This document shows, in pieces, positions 50,365-62,785 of a stretch of DNA of 64,000 bases (the first letter of the stretch is position 1; every line of letters starts with the position of its first letter). The position numbers were made by a program, and so were the translations under genes. Below the pieces are notes generated by a model, which worked only from the letters and a program-made list of their open reading frames with translations, searched no databases and had not been told where the DNA came from. The stretch is taken from positions 496,001-560,000 of the forward strand of contig JALJCO010010476.1 in NCBI GenBank assembly GCA_023101725.1, in the 5' to 3' direction. Source of the DNA: Atherinomorus stipes (taxonomy: Eukaryota > Chordata > Actinopteri > Atheriniformes > Atherinidae).

Positions 50365-51739
50365 CAGTTTTGAAGTGTTAACATGAGGCAAACTGACAAC
50401 TGCTGTTGTGCCTGTGGAGCTCCTCAGAGGCTTGGACTTAATGGAGGAACAGTCGGCAACAGAAGGAGCAGGATGCAGGCAGGGACGGGGTGGGTGGGTC
50501 TGGTACCAGGCTTCTTCTCGTTTACCAAGGCTTGATCAATGGACGGACAGTGAAGGAATGATTCAAAGGACATGGCTAAATGGATCTTTTTGAGGGTCCG
50601 GCAAAAGCACTGAAACTGATTTTTAACCTTGAAGAAAATGTGACGGGACATTGAAATGTTGCAGATGGATGAAGCCTTAAGGGGCTGAAGGGAAATTTGG
50701 CAGCCTGCCATTTAGGTTAAATTACATGGTCCTGCCAGAATGCAAATTATTCAGCTGCTAGAAGTTAATTTACTGTGAGGAGAAGACTGTCATTGTTATG
50801 TAGAACTTCAGAGATATCACTCTTGATTTGGATAATTGTTCTGTTTTTCACAATGTTAGGCTTTAATTTGAGTTACTTAGCCATGAGAATGTAATGTGTA
50901 GCATAAAAGTGGCATCTAGTGTCATGTAGGTTGGAGCAGCATACTTACATATGTTAAATGCACAAAGTAACCAAATGTAGAAAAATGTGTAAAACCCTAT
51001 GCAGGAATAATAATTAACAGAAATTGGAAACTGTATATGCTGTATAGGAGAATTTTCAAATTTTGAGCTTCAGCAGTAACGTGTACAAAGAGTTAAAATT
51101 TTCCCAATTTAAAATCTGTTTCCTGGAGTGGTTCAAATTTGTTTGCTCTTACTTTTTTAAGGGCTGCATGTTCCACTTTGGCTATAAAAAGAGTGAATAA
51201 TAAATGCCAGGAAACTTCTATGAATGGTTTAGTAAATCATGACTTGATTATGTTTAAGTTAGCAGATTGTGTTGCATCTATGATTTGAAACTATAGTGGC
51301 ACCACCTGGCTTTGTGTGGTACTGCATTTGACCAAGACCACAATATGAAACACAACAGACTACAAGGTTAAATCAGAGAACACAGGTGACCATGTTTCCC
51401 TCATCTTTGACTTGTCTAAAAAGAAAAATTGCAGTATAACGTTCCAGACTCTTCAGTATCTGGTAAATTTATCCTGAAAATGAAATGATACTGGAATAGA
51501 CTTTCAAACTTTTCCACATTAGAACCAATTTTGTTTAAAGTTTAAGACATATGTTAGTAATTCAGTTTAATTTTAATTCTGTACATAAACGAAGTGTCTG
51601 AACAAGGCTTTATTGCACTTAAACATACCAGCAGTATAGATCCAGCATCCTCCTTGAAATCGTACTTAAAATTCCTGCAAAAGAGGAATCCATGTGCTAA
51701 TACACTTGTTATAACGATATCCTTAGGTGGTGGTTAGTG
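50365..51739. other. Convergent 3' ends of tlk1 and gorasp2
   Basis: Directly after the tlk1 stop this is 3' UTR to the poly(A) signal AATAAA at 51199-51204. From the right, gorasp2 ends at 51740 and has TTTATT (AATAAA on its strand) at 51609-51614. The two signals are ~400 bp apart, so the transcripts stop tail to tail with little room. No transposon is apparent. Confidence 0.7.
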
Positions 51740-54543
51740 CTAAGAGGAGTCCATAGACATTGTGATATTTATTGATCCAGAGGTGGACACTGATGATGGT
51801 CTGAGGGTTTTTGTTTGAGAACTGTTCATCTGGATAGTGGAAGAGGGAGATGTGGCATTGTGTTCAACGGCCGGGTGTGCAGGAATTGTGAAAGATGAAC
51901 ACACAAAGTCGGGCGGAGGCAGAGTTGCATTGGGAACTACACCAGGCAAGGCAAGAGGAGGAAGGGGTGAAAGCCCTGCAAAATACAAAAACATTGTATT
52001 CAACTTGCATTGGAATATTTGGATATTTAGATAAGAAGCCTCACTTGAATTTTAGCTGCATTTGTTACTTGGTGATTGCAAGACGTTTTACAGGGCTACA
52101 GATATCAGCTTATGTGTCATTTGTAGGTCTGATAGTCTCCAATAGTAGAAAATCAATCAACATTTAAAATATCAAGGATGCATCTGCTAAATTTATCAAG
52201 CTATCAGAATGACTGACAGAAATGCTGAATGAACTGGCTTGTGCAACCTGACCAAAGTCACAGGAGAACACCAAAACTGATGGGTATTCTCATGCACAGC
52301 CCATCTCTGACTTGCATTAAATAAGTACCATTTAAAAAGCTAGATACCATTTTAGGTAGATATTTCAACAGGAATGGACTGTAATTTGGATTATTTTCCT
52401 ATTAAGACAAAAGTGGATGTTTGTTGTACAGACAAATGTAGATGACTAAGTGTAGAAAATGTGAATAGAACATTGATTTACTGTGTAAATTTATGCATAC
52501 TCCACAGAACAAAGCCATACTGTACCTGCATGTTGTAACCCAACTCCATGTGACAGTACATGACCCACATCTGACAAGGCGGCATTTAGTTTTGGTAAAT
52601 TGGGAAATGCTGGAAGACTTCCAGGAGGGGTCATTAAGCCTGAACAACAAGATTAATGACGGTGAATTCAGAAGTTATTTATATTTCATTTATTGCATTG
52701 CTACAACTTCAAAATAATTTGATGAACCTGGCACCGTTGAAGCAGGGTTGACAGCCAGCAGAGGACTCTGTGAGGGGGATACTTGGTTGAGTTGTGGGAC
52801 AGTGGGAGCTCCTGCAATAACAGTTGTTACATAACATGTCAACTCCTTCAAAACTGGACAAATGTAGACAAGTCAGTCATGGTCTGTACCTAACTGAAAT
52901 GTTCAACAGTGAGAGAGCAGTGTACCTGTTGGAAAACTGCTCAAAACAGCAGTGGGGCCAGAGCTGACTGATAAGCTGGTGAGAGACTGCTCTAACCCAG
53001 TTGAAGCAGAAGTTGGCACATCAACTGGAACGGTTGGAATAACAGCGGAGAGAGGGACCTGGTAACCAAAGTTATCTCGAAATGTTAACAAATTTTGGAA
53101 ACAAGATAAGTCAACTTTTTTTTTTTTTTTTTGAGAAGTTACTTATTAAAATGCTGAGCTACCTCTGTAAAGCCATCTTTAGGTGTGGAAGCTGCTTCAC
53201 CAGTTTGTGCAGGCAAGCTGATCTTTTTGCCCTTTGTAAATGGCAGCATAGGTATCCTGTGCAGGTAGCCAAAGCCAATCCCACATCCTAGACTGCAGAG
53301 ACAGAAATGCAGCAATGCAGTACAACAGCTGCATTCAACCCACTGCAATTTGAAACCTTGCCTTAAAAACAGGCCATGGGCTATATGCACGACTCCACTA
53401 CTTCCTGAATTTCAGACAGCACCTTTGCTTCCCTGTCTTTCATGACTGGACAAACTGATTACTCCAGGTGTGTCTGACCAGTTACTGAGGTCAGACACAC
53501 TTTGGTTAATCAGTTTGTCCAGTCATGAAAGACAGGAATCAAAGGCGCCGTCTGAAGTTCAGGAAGTAGTGGATTTGTGGTTATAGCACATTGTTGCCCA
53601 TAAACAATTACCATCTCTTAATGAAGTTCTTAATGAAGTGGACTGGGAGCGTTAAAGTTAACTGTTAGCTAATTAGCACTGTTCTAGATGTCTTAATATT
53701 ATCTTAATATTTACCGCTGCTATGTGGTTACTAACTAGCGTAAACGTTCTTTCAATAATGAGTACCGTACCTGCCTTCACCACCCCAGTCAGGGTTTGGA
53801 GTGATGACCACCTCACGGCAGTTGTCTGTGTCCGTGTTGTAAACGTATAGCTTCAGCTCCTTCCATTCATGTGTTTCAATGAGGGAAAACAGATCTTCGC
53901 TCTGGCCAAAGACCAAATACCAGGTTAGCAGGCTCCTAAAATCATCTTAACCCTCCAACCAGTCAGTAAAGCAAGTACCTCGTTCACGGCAGTGTCCGCT
54001 CCTATAATGTAGTCAACGTAAGCCTTCAAACCAGCCAGGGCTGCTGGAGAGTTTGGCTCCACTTCCTGAACTCAAAAACAATTTAAAACAATTAGGAGAC
54101 TGGACTGAGCCACAAAGAGAGCCTCCATCTGGTCTACACACTCACCAAGACATGCCAAACATTCTCATTGACTCCCTCGAAGCTGCAGAAGCGAATACTG
54201 ACACCCAGAAGCCCCTGGCCACCCCACATGTTGCTGGGAGTCACAGTGGTCTCCTCTCACAGCAAGTGTTTTGCTGCTGTACAGCAGCATCTTGATGGGC
54301 CTCTGCACATTCATTTTCAGCAGCTCTTTGAGAGTATCATTGTCCCTGTTCTGTTTAAAAAAAAAAATGTTTACATTAATTGGTGATCATTTTTTTTTTT
54401 TTTTTTTATTTAATTTCATTTTTTTAATTACAAACAAAAAAAAAAGAGGCCACCCCAAGGGGGGATAAAAAAAGAAAAAAAAAAAAAGGAAGAAAACAAA
54501 AAAAAAAAAAAAAAAAAAAAAATGTTTTACTTAAAAGAAAAAA

Positions 54544-54575
<32 letters not shown>

Positions 54576-57500
54576 AATTATAAAAAAAAAAAAAAATTAT
54601 TCTCTCTTCACATATTAAAAAAAAAAAAAAATAAAACATAAAAAAAAAAAAATAAAAAAAATTTTATCTCATGATAAAAAAAAAAAAGAGAAAAAAAAAA
54701 AAAAAAATAATTAACATTAAAAATCAAATAAAACAAACAAAAAAAATATCGTCTTCTCCTTAGGGGAAGAAGAAACCTGCTCCGGGCCGGGGGGAGGAGA
54801 GAAAGACCTAACTGAAGGAGCAGATATATAAATTTGAGTTAAAGTCAAGGTGGAAAAGGGGTTAGGACCGGAAGGATCTTTAATAAAAAAAAAGGTTTTA
54901 AATTTCGGGTTTAAAAAAAATTTCCTTTCACCATACACTTATACACACCCAAAAAAATTTCTTTAATTTCTTCCACATTACATTTCAATTTATTCCTATA
55001 TATGTACTGGAGATCTGCTTCATAAAAATTATTTCATATTTCTTCCTCCTAAATAATTAATAAAAAAAAACCAAATGGAAAATAATTTAATTAGTTTTTA
55101 TATCGAAAAAAATAATGAACTATTTCTAAAACGAACAAAAAAAAAAAAATTCTGGCATCACATATGTCCCCCCCTCTCTATCTACACAAAACTCAACAAA
55201 AGAGGAAAATATACATAAAAAAAAGAAAAAAAATATACTCTCTATAATTCTTTTCACTTAAAATATAATTAATAAAAACCCCTACCTCATCCCCAAACAC
55301 CGACCAAAGAAAAGAAAAAAAATAAAAAAAAAGGATTATAGTATAAATTATAGAAAAAATCATAAAAAATAAAAAAATTAATAATCTTATCTATTAGGGT
55401 TCCTCAGGGCTATAAAGAAAATATAAAAAAGAAAATAAAAATATAAAATAAATCAAAAATAAAAAAATTAAATAAATAAGAAAAAATAAAAAAGAAAAAA
55501 AAAAAAAAAAAAAAAAATTTAAAAATATTTCATTTTATAAAAAAAATTTAAAAAATTTAATTAAAATTTATTTACTATTTAATTTCATTACAAATAACAA
55601 AAACAAAAATTAAAAAATATTAATAAATAATTAAAATCATTTTTAAAAAACAAAATTAACACTTAATAATAAAAAAAAAAATAAAAAATAAATTTTAAAT
55701 ATACCCACATAAATCCCTCATATTTATTCTATAATATAATTTATAAAAAAATTAAAAAAAATGGGGAAAAAAAAATGTCAAAAAATTTCGCGATAAAAAA
55801 GAAAAAAGAAAAAAATAAAAAAATAAAAAAATAAATAAAAAAAGAAAAAAGATATGAATATATGAAATAAATAATAAAAAAAAAAAATAATTCATCAATA
55901 AAATTAATAATAAATAAATAAATAAATAAATAATAATGATAAAAAACATCGAAAAACTTAAAAAAAATCAAAAAAAAAATGTATATTTTTCTTTTTTTTT
56001 TGTTTTAATAAATATTAAAAAAAAAATAAAAAATATAATAATAAAAAATCTCTTCATTCTAAATCCATTTTTTTCAATAATCATTAAATTATGAAAAAAA
56101 AAAAAAAAAAAATGGAATAAAAAAATAAAAAAAAAAATAAAAAAAAAAAAAAAGAAAATTTATATCTATAAATTCTAAGTGTACATGTAAATTAAAATTT
56201 GGTTTATGGGAATGATTATAAAAAGGGATTAATAAAATAAGGGGGGAAAAAGATTTTAAAAAAAAAAAAGAAAAATAAAAAAAAAAGTAAAAAAAAAAAA
56301 TATGTTAATAAAATAATTCAAGAGGAATTAAAACAAAATCAGTTCTCTTCTTAAATTTATCTTATCCAAATCTTTTTTCTCATCCACTAATATAATAAAA
56401 AAAAAAAAAATAATTAAAAAAAAAAAAATAAATAAATTCAATTTTTTAAAAAAATAAACAAACTATCCTAAAAAAAAAAAAACCACTCCAGAGAAGGGGA
56501 ATAAAATTAAAAAAAAAATAAATATTCTCAATTTCATAATTTAAACACAATATCTAAAAAAAAAAAAAAAGAAAACAAACAAAAAAAAATAAAACAAAAT
56601 AAAAATTTCTTACCTTACGTAAAACTTAATAATTCAACAAAACTAAAAATGTTGAAATAAATTTAAATTTATTTTATTTTTATATTTTAACTTATATTTT
56701 ATTATATTTTTTTTTTTTTTTTTTAATTCTCTTATTAAATTTATTATTTTTAACTTTAAAATTTAATTTATTCTTAATTCAAAAATAATTAAAACTAAAA
56801 ATACCTTCACATTAAAAATAATCTCTATTTTTTCTTTCAATCTCTTTTTTTTATACATTTTATATATCTTTATATTTTAATAATGTTTTTTTTTTTGTTT
56901 TAGATTTATTTTTTTAAGAAAATTAACAAGATTTAAAAAAAATTAAAAAAATAAAAAAAAAATTTACAAAAATCTCCCATAATATAATTCATCTTAAAAT
57001 AAATGATAAAATAAAAAAAAATAGAAAAAAAAAAAAGAATTAAAAAATAAAAAAAAAAAATAAAAAAAAAAAATTAATAATATTAATAAATTTATTAATT
57101 TTTTTTATTTATATTTAAATATAATGGTAAAATTTTTTAGAATAAAATAAAAAGAAAAAATTAAAAGGAATTATATTGCATGTAAATAAATTAAACTATA
57201 AACATAGTTTAAAGAATATCTTTGAAGTTCATATAAAAATAATAGATTAATAAAAAATATTATAAATAATAATAATAAAAAAAAAAATAATTTCCAACAC
57301 ATATACAAAAAAAATAAAATAAAATATCAATAAAAAAACAATAAAAAAACTCAATAATTAAAAAACAAAAATTAATCAATCAAAATTACATATAATTATT
57401 ATCCAGTAATCCCCTACTTAAAAATCCCAAACAAAAAAACATACATCCAACACTAGAGTCCAAGTCAAACAAAAAATCCACCACAACAAACTAAACCATA

Positions 57501-58003
57501 CAAAAAAAAAAAACAAAAAAAAAAAAAAAAAAATATTAAATAAAAGTGATATACGAGAAAAAGAAAAAAAAAAAAAGAAGAGAAGAAAAAAAAATTTTAA
57601 GAGGGAATTCATAATTATAAATATAAAATATAGAATAAATCAAATAAATACAAAAAATATCTAATAACATAATCATCCAAACCATCCCAATCCTTCAATA
57701 TAAAATCCGAATGGAAACCAAGGTAGGTCTAATGTAATGAAACGTATGGTCACCCTTAACGGGGTCCTAAAGGATATAAAAAGGGGAAAAAAAAAAGAAC
57801 AAAACTAAAAAATCAATCGCTAAGTTCCGCGAATAAGTCCGTTCAGTATTCAATCCATAAGTGGGTCATTCTTGATGCTGCATGAAACCTGAAGCAGGAT
57901 GTTTAATTTATTCTACACTTACCAGTCTAGTGTCACAAACCGAGATGATAAAATCAAAGAATGGCTCCAGTCCTGCATGGTGGCCTGGTGAATTCTCTTG
58001 TAC
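51740..58003 (-). CDS. gorasp2: Golgi reassembly-stacking protein 2 (GRASP55), lacking first exon
   Basis: This peripheral membrane protein of medial/trans-Golgi tethers cisternae by oligomerising through two PDZ-like GRASP domains. Exons: 58003-57923, 54350-54146, 54065-53979, 53901-53771, 53292-53163, 53058-52926, 52811-52728, 52639-52526 and 51975-51740. First GRASP domain: [19 protein letters not shown], then [15 protein letters not shown] and [17 protein letters not shown]. Second: [41 protein letters not shown] and [20 protein letters not shown]. Then the Pro/Ser-rich regulatory tail, about 390 residues visible. The myristoylated N-terminal ~21 residues (MGSSQS... in human) are not in the window. 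Exon 54350-54146 has one extra base. LHRIP and the tail fit GORASP2; GORASP1 is less likely. Confidence 0.93.
53398..53590. repeat. Foldback repeat, fullest copy, upstream of a gorasp2 exon
   Basis: CTGTCTTTCATGACTGGACAAACTGATTA and its inverse TAATCAGTTTGTCCAGTCATGAAAGACAG face each other around GTGTGTCTGACC...GGTCAGACACAC. The outer parts (TTCCTGAATTTCAGAC / GTCTGAAGTTCAGGAA) also pair. Two other copies are at 6,845 and 59,018. Confidence 0.8.
54146..54350 (-). other. gorasp2: gorasp2 exon with a one-base insertion
   Basis: The minus strand reads [13 protein letters not shown] and then AGAGGAGACC where AGAGAGACC is needed to continue as [16 protein letters not shown]. The surplus base lies at about 54,254-54,255. 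The exon is 205 nt; 204 (68 codons) would match both neighbours' phase and the family length. It stands next to a low-quality-looking A-rich block, so a sequence error is the first explanation. Confidence 0.75.
54364..57795. repeat. gorasp2: 3.4-kb A-rich low-complexity block in a gorasp2 intron
   Basis: Almost all of this stretch is A runs of 5-24 bases broken by short AT words, with hardly any G or C. It starts abruptly after T18 at about 54,390 and ends near GGGGTCCTAAAGGATAT at 57,760. There is no steady period and no transposon end. Such texture is typical of poorly resolved consensus over a low-complexity array. It separates gorasp2 exons that are themselves well conserved. Reading frames here (poly-Lys or poly-Phe) are meaningless. 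Confidence 0.85.
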
Positions 58004-58967
58004 CTGAAAAGATGTGGCATTAGAGGATTATTGGGTCCATTCAATTAATACCAGAAAACCAAAGCAAACAGGTAAAGAATGAACAGTAACACCCACCAGG
58101 ATAACATATTAGTGATTTCACCAGGTATGAAATCAAACAGTTATGTATTGTATGCGTCTTTAAATCTAAATCATCAAGACAAAGTAAAAATTTAAAAGAG
58201 TAGGTGGCAAGCTGAAAGATGAAAATATATTTATCCTTTAAGGAAAATAAATGACCTAAGTAGCAAAATGCTCTTTTCCCCCCATTATGCTTTTGATTAT
58301 ACCTCCAGGTCTTAATCAGTAACGTCATTATTATAAATCACCTCTGTGAGGCAGTATGCTGGAGATTCATCCACCCACACATAAATAAGCATTAAGCTTA
58401 TTCATTAACCCTGCATGTATGACTGTTGCCTTCATGATCTGACCTTTTTTAAATTAAACAGATAAATCAAGTTTAAATACTAAAATATTTCAGCTGTCCC
58501 TGTAAGACAGGTTCATAGTGACAGTCAGGACCAAGACAACAATCTAAAACGGATAAGTGATTTTTTTTTTTTTTTATTCTTCTGTGAGAGAAGGAAAATA
58601 AAGGTAATTTGTCCAAATCTACTAAATTTTCAAGTTACTCACACATTAATGCTTTGTTTTGAATAAATTAATAGGTGGAGGAAGTTTTGAGGGGAATTTT
58701 GTGGAAACAGTTCACTAAAATCTTGTATTTATCTGACTTTAGTCAATAACCTTTTGCTTTTTTGTAAATTAGCAACTTAAATCCTTTAATTATAATTATT
58801 ACAGGCAAGTGTCTTAAAATGTCTTGAATGTTCATGTGGCACTCCAGGCTTTAAAAGGTAAACATTTAAAATTGCAGTATAGAACTAAATCAAAGGTCAT
58901 GACTGAAAAAAAATATAAACAGTTTATATAGCCTTTTATATAAAAATGATATAAACAGTGTTTCTGT

Positions 58968-59014
58968 TAGGGCTGCAACGATAAGTCGATTTATCGACTA
59001 ATTGTGAAAGAAAG
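58968..59014. mobile_element. Solo hAT-type end
   Basis: TAGGGCTGCAACGATAAGTCG followed by ATTTATCGACTAATTGTG is a left end of the TAGGGCTGCAACGAT type. It is cut short by the foldback repeat that follows; no matching right end was seen. Confidence 0.6.
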
Positions 59015-59017
59015 CTC

Positions 59018-59200
59018 CTTGGTCTCCTGTCTTTCATTATTGGGCGATTTGATTAATCCAGGTGTGCCTGACCTCAGTGACCACGAGGACAATGGCCAGA
59101 CACACCTGGATGAATCAGTTTGTCCAGTAACGTAAAACAGGAGACAAAAGAACTAGCTAAAGTAAGGAAGTAGTGGAGCTGTGCATAAAGCCCATTGGGT
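59018..59200. repeat. Foldback repeat copy
   Basis: TCCTGTCTTTCATTATTGGGCGA, CCAGGTGTGCCTGACC, then CAGACACACCTGGATGAATCAGTTTGTCCAGTAACG and GGAAGTAGTGGAGCTGTGCATAAAGCCCA. Same family as 53,398-53,590, in the same layout. Confidence 0.75.
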
Positions 59201-59914
59201 TCACTACCTGATACGCTATGAATAATTAAAAGCTTCAAATCTATAAATATTATTATATGTCAGCTGTGAAAGTAATGGGGCTGAAAAAACGGCCAATTAT
59301 CGCTGCGTCCCTTACATTTTTCATTTGTCTATTGGCCAATCAATTACTCTTACTACTGGAGTAAGAGTGACTGACGGTCAATTCAACGGGTAATAGCAGA
59401 GACTGATCAATGAGAGTGATTGACTGGCAAGAATAATACTGTGAGCCGGAAGTGACGCAGTCTCGACTGATGCCTACACCAGGTAGCTAACAATCACTCT
59501 GCTAGCAGTTAGCAACGTTCAGATAACTACATTCTGTTTTACTTGCGTTTGTGACATGATGGGAGAATCTGTACCTGCTGTCTGCTAAACAGCAGGTACA
59601 GCTAAACGGAGTGGCTCGTCCACGCTGTGCTGTGGCCGGGGAGGGAGCTGTGAATCTAGCAGGTTGGTCTTGCGCACGCGCATTATTCAAAAACTCGCAA
59701 ACAGTCCCTGCTTTCTGAAATGCCAAAAAAACATCTATAGCGCCTTTAAGCTTTAACTGCAACTTTACATAAAAAAGCACACTGTTTGGGACTAAAATCA
59801 CAAAGAAGACGACAGTACACAATTTGGAAGTGATTATGCAGTCACTGTTGTACCTGGGGCCACCAGATCTACTCACAAATTAAAACATGTTTATTATGTC
59901 TGGAAGAATTCTGG

Positions 59915-60095
59915 AAGCAGGTATTAGGAGCTGCCCTGCTGCAACACACCTTATGTTCAGAGCTTGACATCAAGCTCTGCGCACAAGTTTGCTAATTACC
60001 CGCTGATTGGAGTCAGGTGTGTTGCAGCAGGGGAGCTCCTAATACCTGCAGGATACCGGACCTCAAGGACTGGAATTGGTGATCCCTAGCCTAAG
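59915..60095. repeat. Inverted-repeat element ending GGATCCCTAG-like
   Basis: GAGCTGCCCTGCTGCAACACACC on the left is complementary to GGTGTGTTGCAGCAGGGGAGCTC on the right, with further pairing of GCAGGTATTAGGAGCT and AGCTCCTAATACCTGC. The trailing CCTCAAGGACTGGAATTGGTGATCCC is a phrase common to fish interspersed repeats. Confidence 0.75.
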
Positions 60096-60737
60096 GTATC
60101 AGATCAACAGGTTGAGCAAAAGTATCCAACCTGGACCCTGTGAAAGAATTTAAGTGATAAATTTTGTTTATATCTAAAGTATTCAAATTTGTTTAATGTT
60201 CAGTGTTGTTTTAAATGGTGAGCAGAGATCTCCTGCAAGCTTCTCCCCAATGTGGCCCTATCTGTTGCCGCTCCTTGGTGGAGGTAATTAGATGAAGAGA
60301 CCACAGATGAAACAAGTTTAAAAAAAGATTGGTCGGATTAACAAACAGTAGGTAGCTAAAAATTGTTAACACTTGTCCCTAAATAACAGTTACATAATCT
60401 TAGTGCTGCATTACCTCTCTATTTCATGTTTTTTTTTTGTCCTGTTTACTGCAAAGAGATGGACACGTAGTTTTAAATCATTCTTACTGGTCCCAAGATG
60501 GTCTGCAAACACAAGTTTCCAATGTGGTATATTATAAATCCCTCTTCTTAGAAGTATGCTTGACTTGCTAATAGAGTGTGCATAACCAGTTCTACCACTT
60601 TATGGAGTGGCCCTTTATTGTTCCCCAACAGATAATAAGTCACACTCAGTATGAGGATGACTACACTTACTGTGGAGAATTTTAACAGATGCTTTTAACA
60701 GATTGAATATTTTGCAAAGCTCAAGGAATACAACATA

Positions 60738-62785
60738 CAGTGGGTGTGGAAAGTATTCAGACCGCTTTAAACTTTTTACTCTTTTTTTTTTTCATTGCAG
60801 CCATTTGCCAAAATCAAAAAGGTCCTTTTATTTCCCATTAATGTACACCCCAATCTTGACAGAAAAAAAGAAATGTAGAAATTTTTTTGCAAATTCATTA
60901 AAAAAAGAAAAACTGAAATATCACATGGTCGGAAGTATCCAGACCCTTTGCACAGTACTGAGTAGAAGCACCCGTTTGAGCTAGTACAGACATGAGTCTT
61001 CTTGGGAATGATGCAAGTATTTCACACCTGGATTTGGGGATCTTCTGCCATTCTTCCTTGCAGATCCTCTCCAGTTCTGTCAGGTTGGATGGTGAACGTT
61101 GGTGGACAGCCATTTTCAGGTTTCTCCAGAGATGCTCATTTGGGTTTAAGTCAGAGCTCTTGCTGGGCCAGTCAAGAATGGCCCCAGAATTGTTCCGAAG
61201 CCACTCCTTTGTTATTTTAGCTGTGTGCTAAGGGTCATTGGCCCTCATTTATCAAACAATCGTACGACGAAAATCTGTGCATACGACCATTTCCACTCAA
61301 GACTCGCCAGTTATCAATTTGGACGTGATCGTAGGATACCATTAAATCTCACAAAAGTTCATGTACGCAAGTTTGAGTCACCGAGGGTTTGCAGCACAGC
61401 ACAGCAGAAGATGAAAATATTTATTAATCAAACAGCAAACTGTCATTTAATCATAAGTATTCACATATCCAGCACAAAGAATGAACCAATTTCCAAAGAA
61501 AAAGGGAAAAAAGGGAATGGAAAATGTATTCCCAAAATTACAAGAGTAGCTGTAACTGAATTTTATTCCTCCGTTTATCTCAACAAATTATTAAAATCAT
61601 TAACATGTTATAGTTCCAGGAGACAAGTGTTCTGCACTCTTTGTGCATCTCATCACCCTGGTAAACCTGCCACAGAGCAGGAGCACAAGTAGGCATCAGT
61701 ACGCACACACGTGCTCGCGCCAAGGTGGAGCACTGCTTCGGATACAATACAGAAGTGAGAGAGGATGAAAGTTTAAGGGAATCACACCGCGCACACGGGG
61801 TTCTACACCTTCAATACAGGTGAGGCCTGACTGAGTTCCTCTTCCGTGTAGCGTTATTTGTGCATGTCTCTGAATCGCGGTTTTTAAGCTGCCAAACAGC
61901 ACCTCTTTAATCTTTCCCATCACACAAATGAGGAATTTTGTCTTGTCTTGAGATTTTGTCCACCCTCGCTTAGAATTAACTCCAAAAAGTTCAATCTTGG
62001 TCTCATCAGACCAGAGAATCTTGTTTCTCACAGTCTGGGAGTCCTTCATGTGTTTTTTTGGCAAACGGTTTGCAGGCTTTCATATGTCTTGCACTGAGGA
62101 GGCTTCCATCGGACCACTCTGCCATAAAACCCCGACTGGTGGAGGGCTGCAGTGATAGTTGACTTTGTGAAACTTTCTCTCATCTCCCTACTCCATCTCT
62201 GGAGCTCAGCCACAGTGATCTTTGGGTTCCTCTTTACATCTCTCTCTCTTTCTTTAAGATCCCCATTAGTAATTGTAGCAACAATTACTATTCTCCCAGG
62301 GGTCTAATTTCACATTACATGTTTTACATTTTTACACTATTAACCCACTCTCCTCCCAAGGCTCTTCTCCCACAATTGCTCAGTTTGGCTGGACGGCTGG
62401 GTCTAGGAAGAGTTCTGGTCGTCCCAAACTTCTTCCATTTAAGGACTATGGAGGCCACCATGCTCTTAGGAACCTTTAGTGCTGCAGAAATTCTTCTGTA
62501 ACCTTGGCCAGATCTGTGCCTTGCCGCAATTCTGTCTCTTAGCTCCCTGCACAGTTCCTTCAACCTCATGATTCTCATTTGCTCTGACATGCACTGTGGG
62601 CTGTAAGGTCTTATATAGACAGGTGTGTGCCTCTCCTAATCAAGTCCAATCAGTTTAATTAAACACAGCTGGACTCCAATGAAGGAGTAGAACCATCTCA
62701 AGGGGGATCAGAAGAAATGGACAGCCTATGAGTTAAATATGAGTCACTGCAAAAGGTCTGAATACTTTCCGTACCCACTGTATAT
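60738..62785 (-). mobile_element. Tc1-like element, both ends present, with internal replacement
   Basis: Left end ACAGTGGGTGTGGAAAGTATTC (60,738) and right end AATACTTTCCGTACCCACTGT (62,760-62,780) are inverted repeats. Minus-strand transposase pieces: 62590-62324 (MSEQMRIMRLKELC, VPKSMVASIVLKWKKFGTT), 62064-61969 ([13 protein letters not shown]) and 61220-60898 (NPNEHLWRNLKMAVHQ, CKEEWQKIPKSRC). The stretch that should carry the middle of the catalytic domain is replaced by a foreign piece at about 61,241-61,968 that opens CCTCATTTATCAAACAATCG, a phrase of another fish repeat. A second short intrusion lies at about 62,250-62,335. Inactive. Confidence 0.9.

Noticed and set aside
54424..57612. 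Several Phe-rich open frames on the minus strand
   Set aside because: They are direct products of A runs in the low-complexity block.
61225..61692. 155-codon open frame
   Set aside because: Lies in the piece nested in the Tc1-like element; no homology seen, so chance opening in repeat DNA.
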